Source of the DNA: Oxyruncus cristatus
Taxonomy: Eukaryota > Chordata > Aves > Passeriformes > Cotingidae
NCBI GenBank assembly: GCA_013399855.1
Contig: VXAY01006085.1
Coordinates: 668,685-732,684, forward strand
Length of the DNA: 64,000 bases
Reading direction: 5' to 3'
The notes beneath the pieces were generated by a model. It searched no databases and had not been told where the DNA came from. It saw only the letters and a program-made list of their open reading frames with translations. The stretch's first letter is position 1. Each line of letters begins with the position of its first letter. Below, one piece after another: positions 62,201 to 64,000 of the stretch. A program made the translations under genes and the position numbers.

Positions 62201-64000
62201 GTCCTTAAACACTTTAAGGTGCCTTGATTGCCTTTGCCCTCTTGTTTTACAGACATGGGAGACAGTTATGGGCACAACTGTTAGTGTGAGTCATATTGTG
62301 TCTCAGACAGTTATAAAGTTACTTACCTGAGTGCTGGAGGCATAGTTCATAAACTTCCTCTCACTGTTGTATAAGATGTACAGGGATATGGAGTTCCCAT
62401 TCTTCTGAAAGAGTTTCCCAATAAATAGACTATGGAGTCTACTCTATTCAGGTTAAAGGTACGTAGGTAAGAGAATTTTAAAAAAATCATAGGAGTGGCT
62501 GAAAATTTTTCCATTAGCCTATGGAAAGGCGCAGTCTTTTAATAAGAAAAAAACAATTGTCCGTGTACCTCCCAACCCACTAGGAACTCTAATCAGTGAG
62601 ATCTTGATTTTTTTAGGTGGATGAGCAGTAAATATTTTACAACATTGCTTTAACTATGTACAACATTAAACAAATAAATTAATCTTTACATCTGTCTTTT
62701 TATGATGATGCTATCAGTGCTCCTCATAGAAAGGGAAGTTTCCCACAGCCAAATTAACACAGCCAATCTATGCTACAAAGCAAAAACCCAAACCAACCAA
62801 ACAGAAAAGTGTGTCAATGGCTGTACCTGCATTTAAAAGAAAGACATGCAACTCAATATTTCATTCCACCTCAGATATCTAAATCTCCAGGTTTGCAATG
62901 ATAGACAATCACTTCAATTCTTTAGGCCAGAAAAATGAAAGTTAAGAACTACTTAAGCAGAAATTAAGACCATAAAATGTGAACATTTGTCATTTTGCCT
63001 GACAGTAGTCATATGCTTTGTGCTTGCAGCTGCGGTATGGAATTTACATTCTTTTCAGAGGTAATTCTGCTGGTGCCAGACTATAGCTATGGAGGGACAG
63101 ATGGATTAACAGAGTATCCACATGAAATACAAAAGCGGTATCAGAGCACACCATGCATTACAGAATCATAAATGTATGACTTTTCCTTTGTTGTTGCCTT
63201 AGAGGAAAAGTTTGAACTCTTAGGTCATATTATTTCAAACCAGTAAGAGTTAGCAAAGTATTCCTCTTGAATTATTTGGAAAATATTATTGTTCTTGTGG
63301 CAGAGGGTTTTTGTATTGTTTAGTTTTGTGTTGTTTTAGCAGAATGTGTAATATTCATTCTCATCACACAGTGAAATAACTCTCCATGCAAAAAAAGGAT
63401 TTTGAAAATATATGTTCAGTTTTGGCTGAAGCTTTGATTTGTTAGATGATTACTCCTTCTCAGCAGTTTATCTTTGAGGAGAAATGTAGAAGCTCTGCAC
63501 ACATAGTATATTAGATTTACAATAAATCGGTTTCATGTATAAAATGCAAACCTCCCTGATACCTTGAGTTTTACTTTATATTGAACTGTTATGTTCAGTT
63601 TGCTCTATAAAGCACAAAGGGTTGCCTTTCTTACTTCTGAGGTGTAGTGGTCACAGCAGAGATAAGTTTATAAATTCAGTGATGATTGAGACAAGATAAC
63701 ACAATTACTGAGAGCTCTGCAACCCCCTGTAATTTTTATAGTTAACATCTCTTGAGAGTGATGGTTCTGTCTGTCAAAAGGTCAGTAAATACCAATTTTA
63801 ATTAAATCAATTTTTTTTTCCTCAGGTATATTTCAAGATTATGAAACATTTACTGCTGTTAAATTTCAAGGATGAAACTTTTTATGATCCTCTAGGAAGT
63901 AAGCACAGATATTTATTGTATTAAAGTTTCCACTTCTATGTAAAATGTCACCTTAAACATGTAGAAGGTGGGGAAGGATGGACCTTAATTCTCTTTAACT
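59248..64000. other. Noncoding unique DNA
   Basis: No gene, RNA gene or repeat recognised to the end of the window. Open frames such as 61423-61659 (78 codons) and 61825-62037 (70 codons) have no recognisable product. Confidence 0.55.

Noticed and set aside
1..64000. CRISPR array, operons, tRNA or rRNA genes, mitochondrial insert
   Set aside because: No spaced direct repeats, no box-B-like GGTTCGAATC, no rRNA or mitochondrial text recognised. The repeat content is that of a bird nuclear genome.

Overview
This window looks like bird nuclear DNA, probably from a neoavian and possibly a songbird. It is AT-rich and gene-poor. The evidence is the repeat content: CR1 LINE fragments of two ages, and solo LTRs that include a long ERVL-type avian LTR family with terminal TGTGGTGGGTTGACC-like ends. 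There are also older amniote repeat remnants (MIR/L3-like and short palindromic pieces). I found no protein-coding gene, tRNA or rRNA that I could defend. The window reads as intergenic or deep intronic sequence, and most open frames in it are chance or repeat-derived.

Layout. 1-6139 is unique noncoding DNA with a striking 148-bp near-perfect palindrome (2358-2505). 6140-7712 is an antisense CR1 split by a 501-bp solo-LTR-like insertion (6750-7250). 7713-16145 is unique DNA with poly-T runs, a cluster of old MIR/L3-like remnants (about 12350-12750) and an ancient sense CR1 (about 14070-14880). 16151-17320 is a complete sense solo LTR with a perfect 5-bp target duplication. 17326-24191 is mostly unique, with a 13-bp tandem repeat and an unexplained GC-rich island (about 23555-24080). 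24197-25187 is an antisense LTR of the same superfamily. 27957-28466 is an antisense solo LTR with a 4-bp target duplication. 28471-54150 is long unique DNA with old amniote repeats, microsatellites, two unusually long minus-strand open frames (42927-44418), a duplication around a single N (46934-47096) and a perfect hairpin (50664-50696). About 54190-55115 is a sense CR1 with a small antisense CR1 tail nested in it. 58750 to about 59247 is a third, internally deleted antisense LTR of the ERVL-like family. The rest, to 64000, is unique.

There is no operon or pathway. The main story is layered transposition: old amniote repeats, then CR1 copies, then ERV insertions reduced to solo LTRs. The 4-, 5- and 6-bp target duplications suggest three different ERV classes. 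Family names are from memory of avian repeats and no database search was possible.
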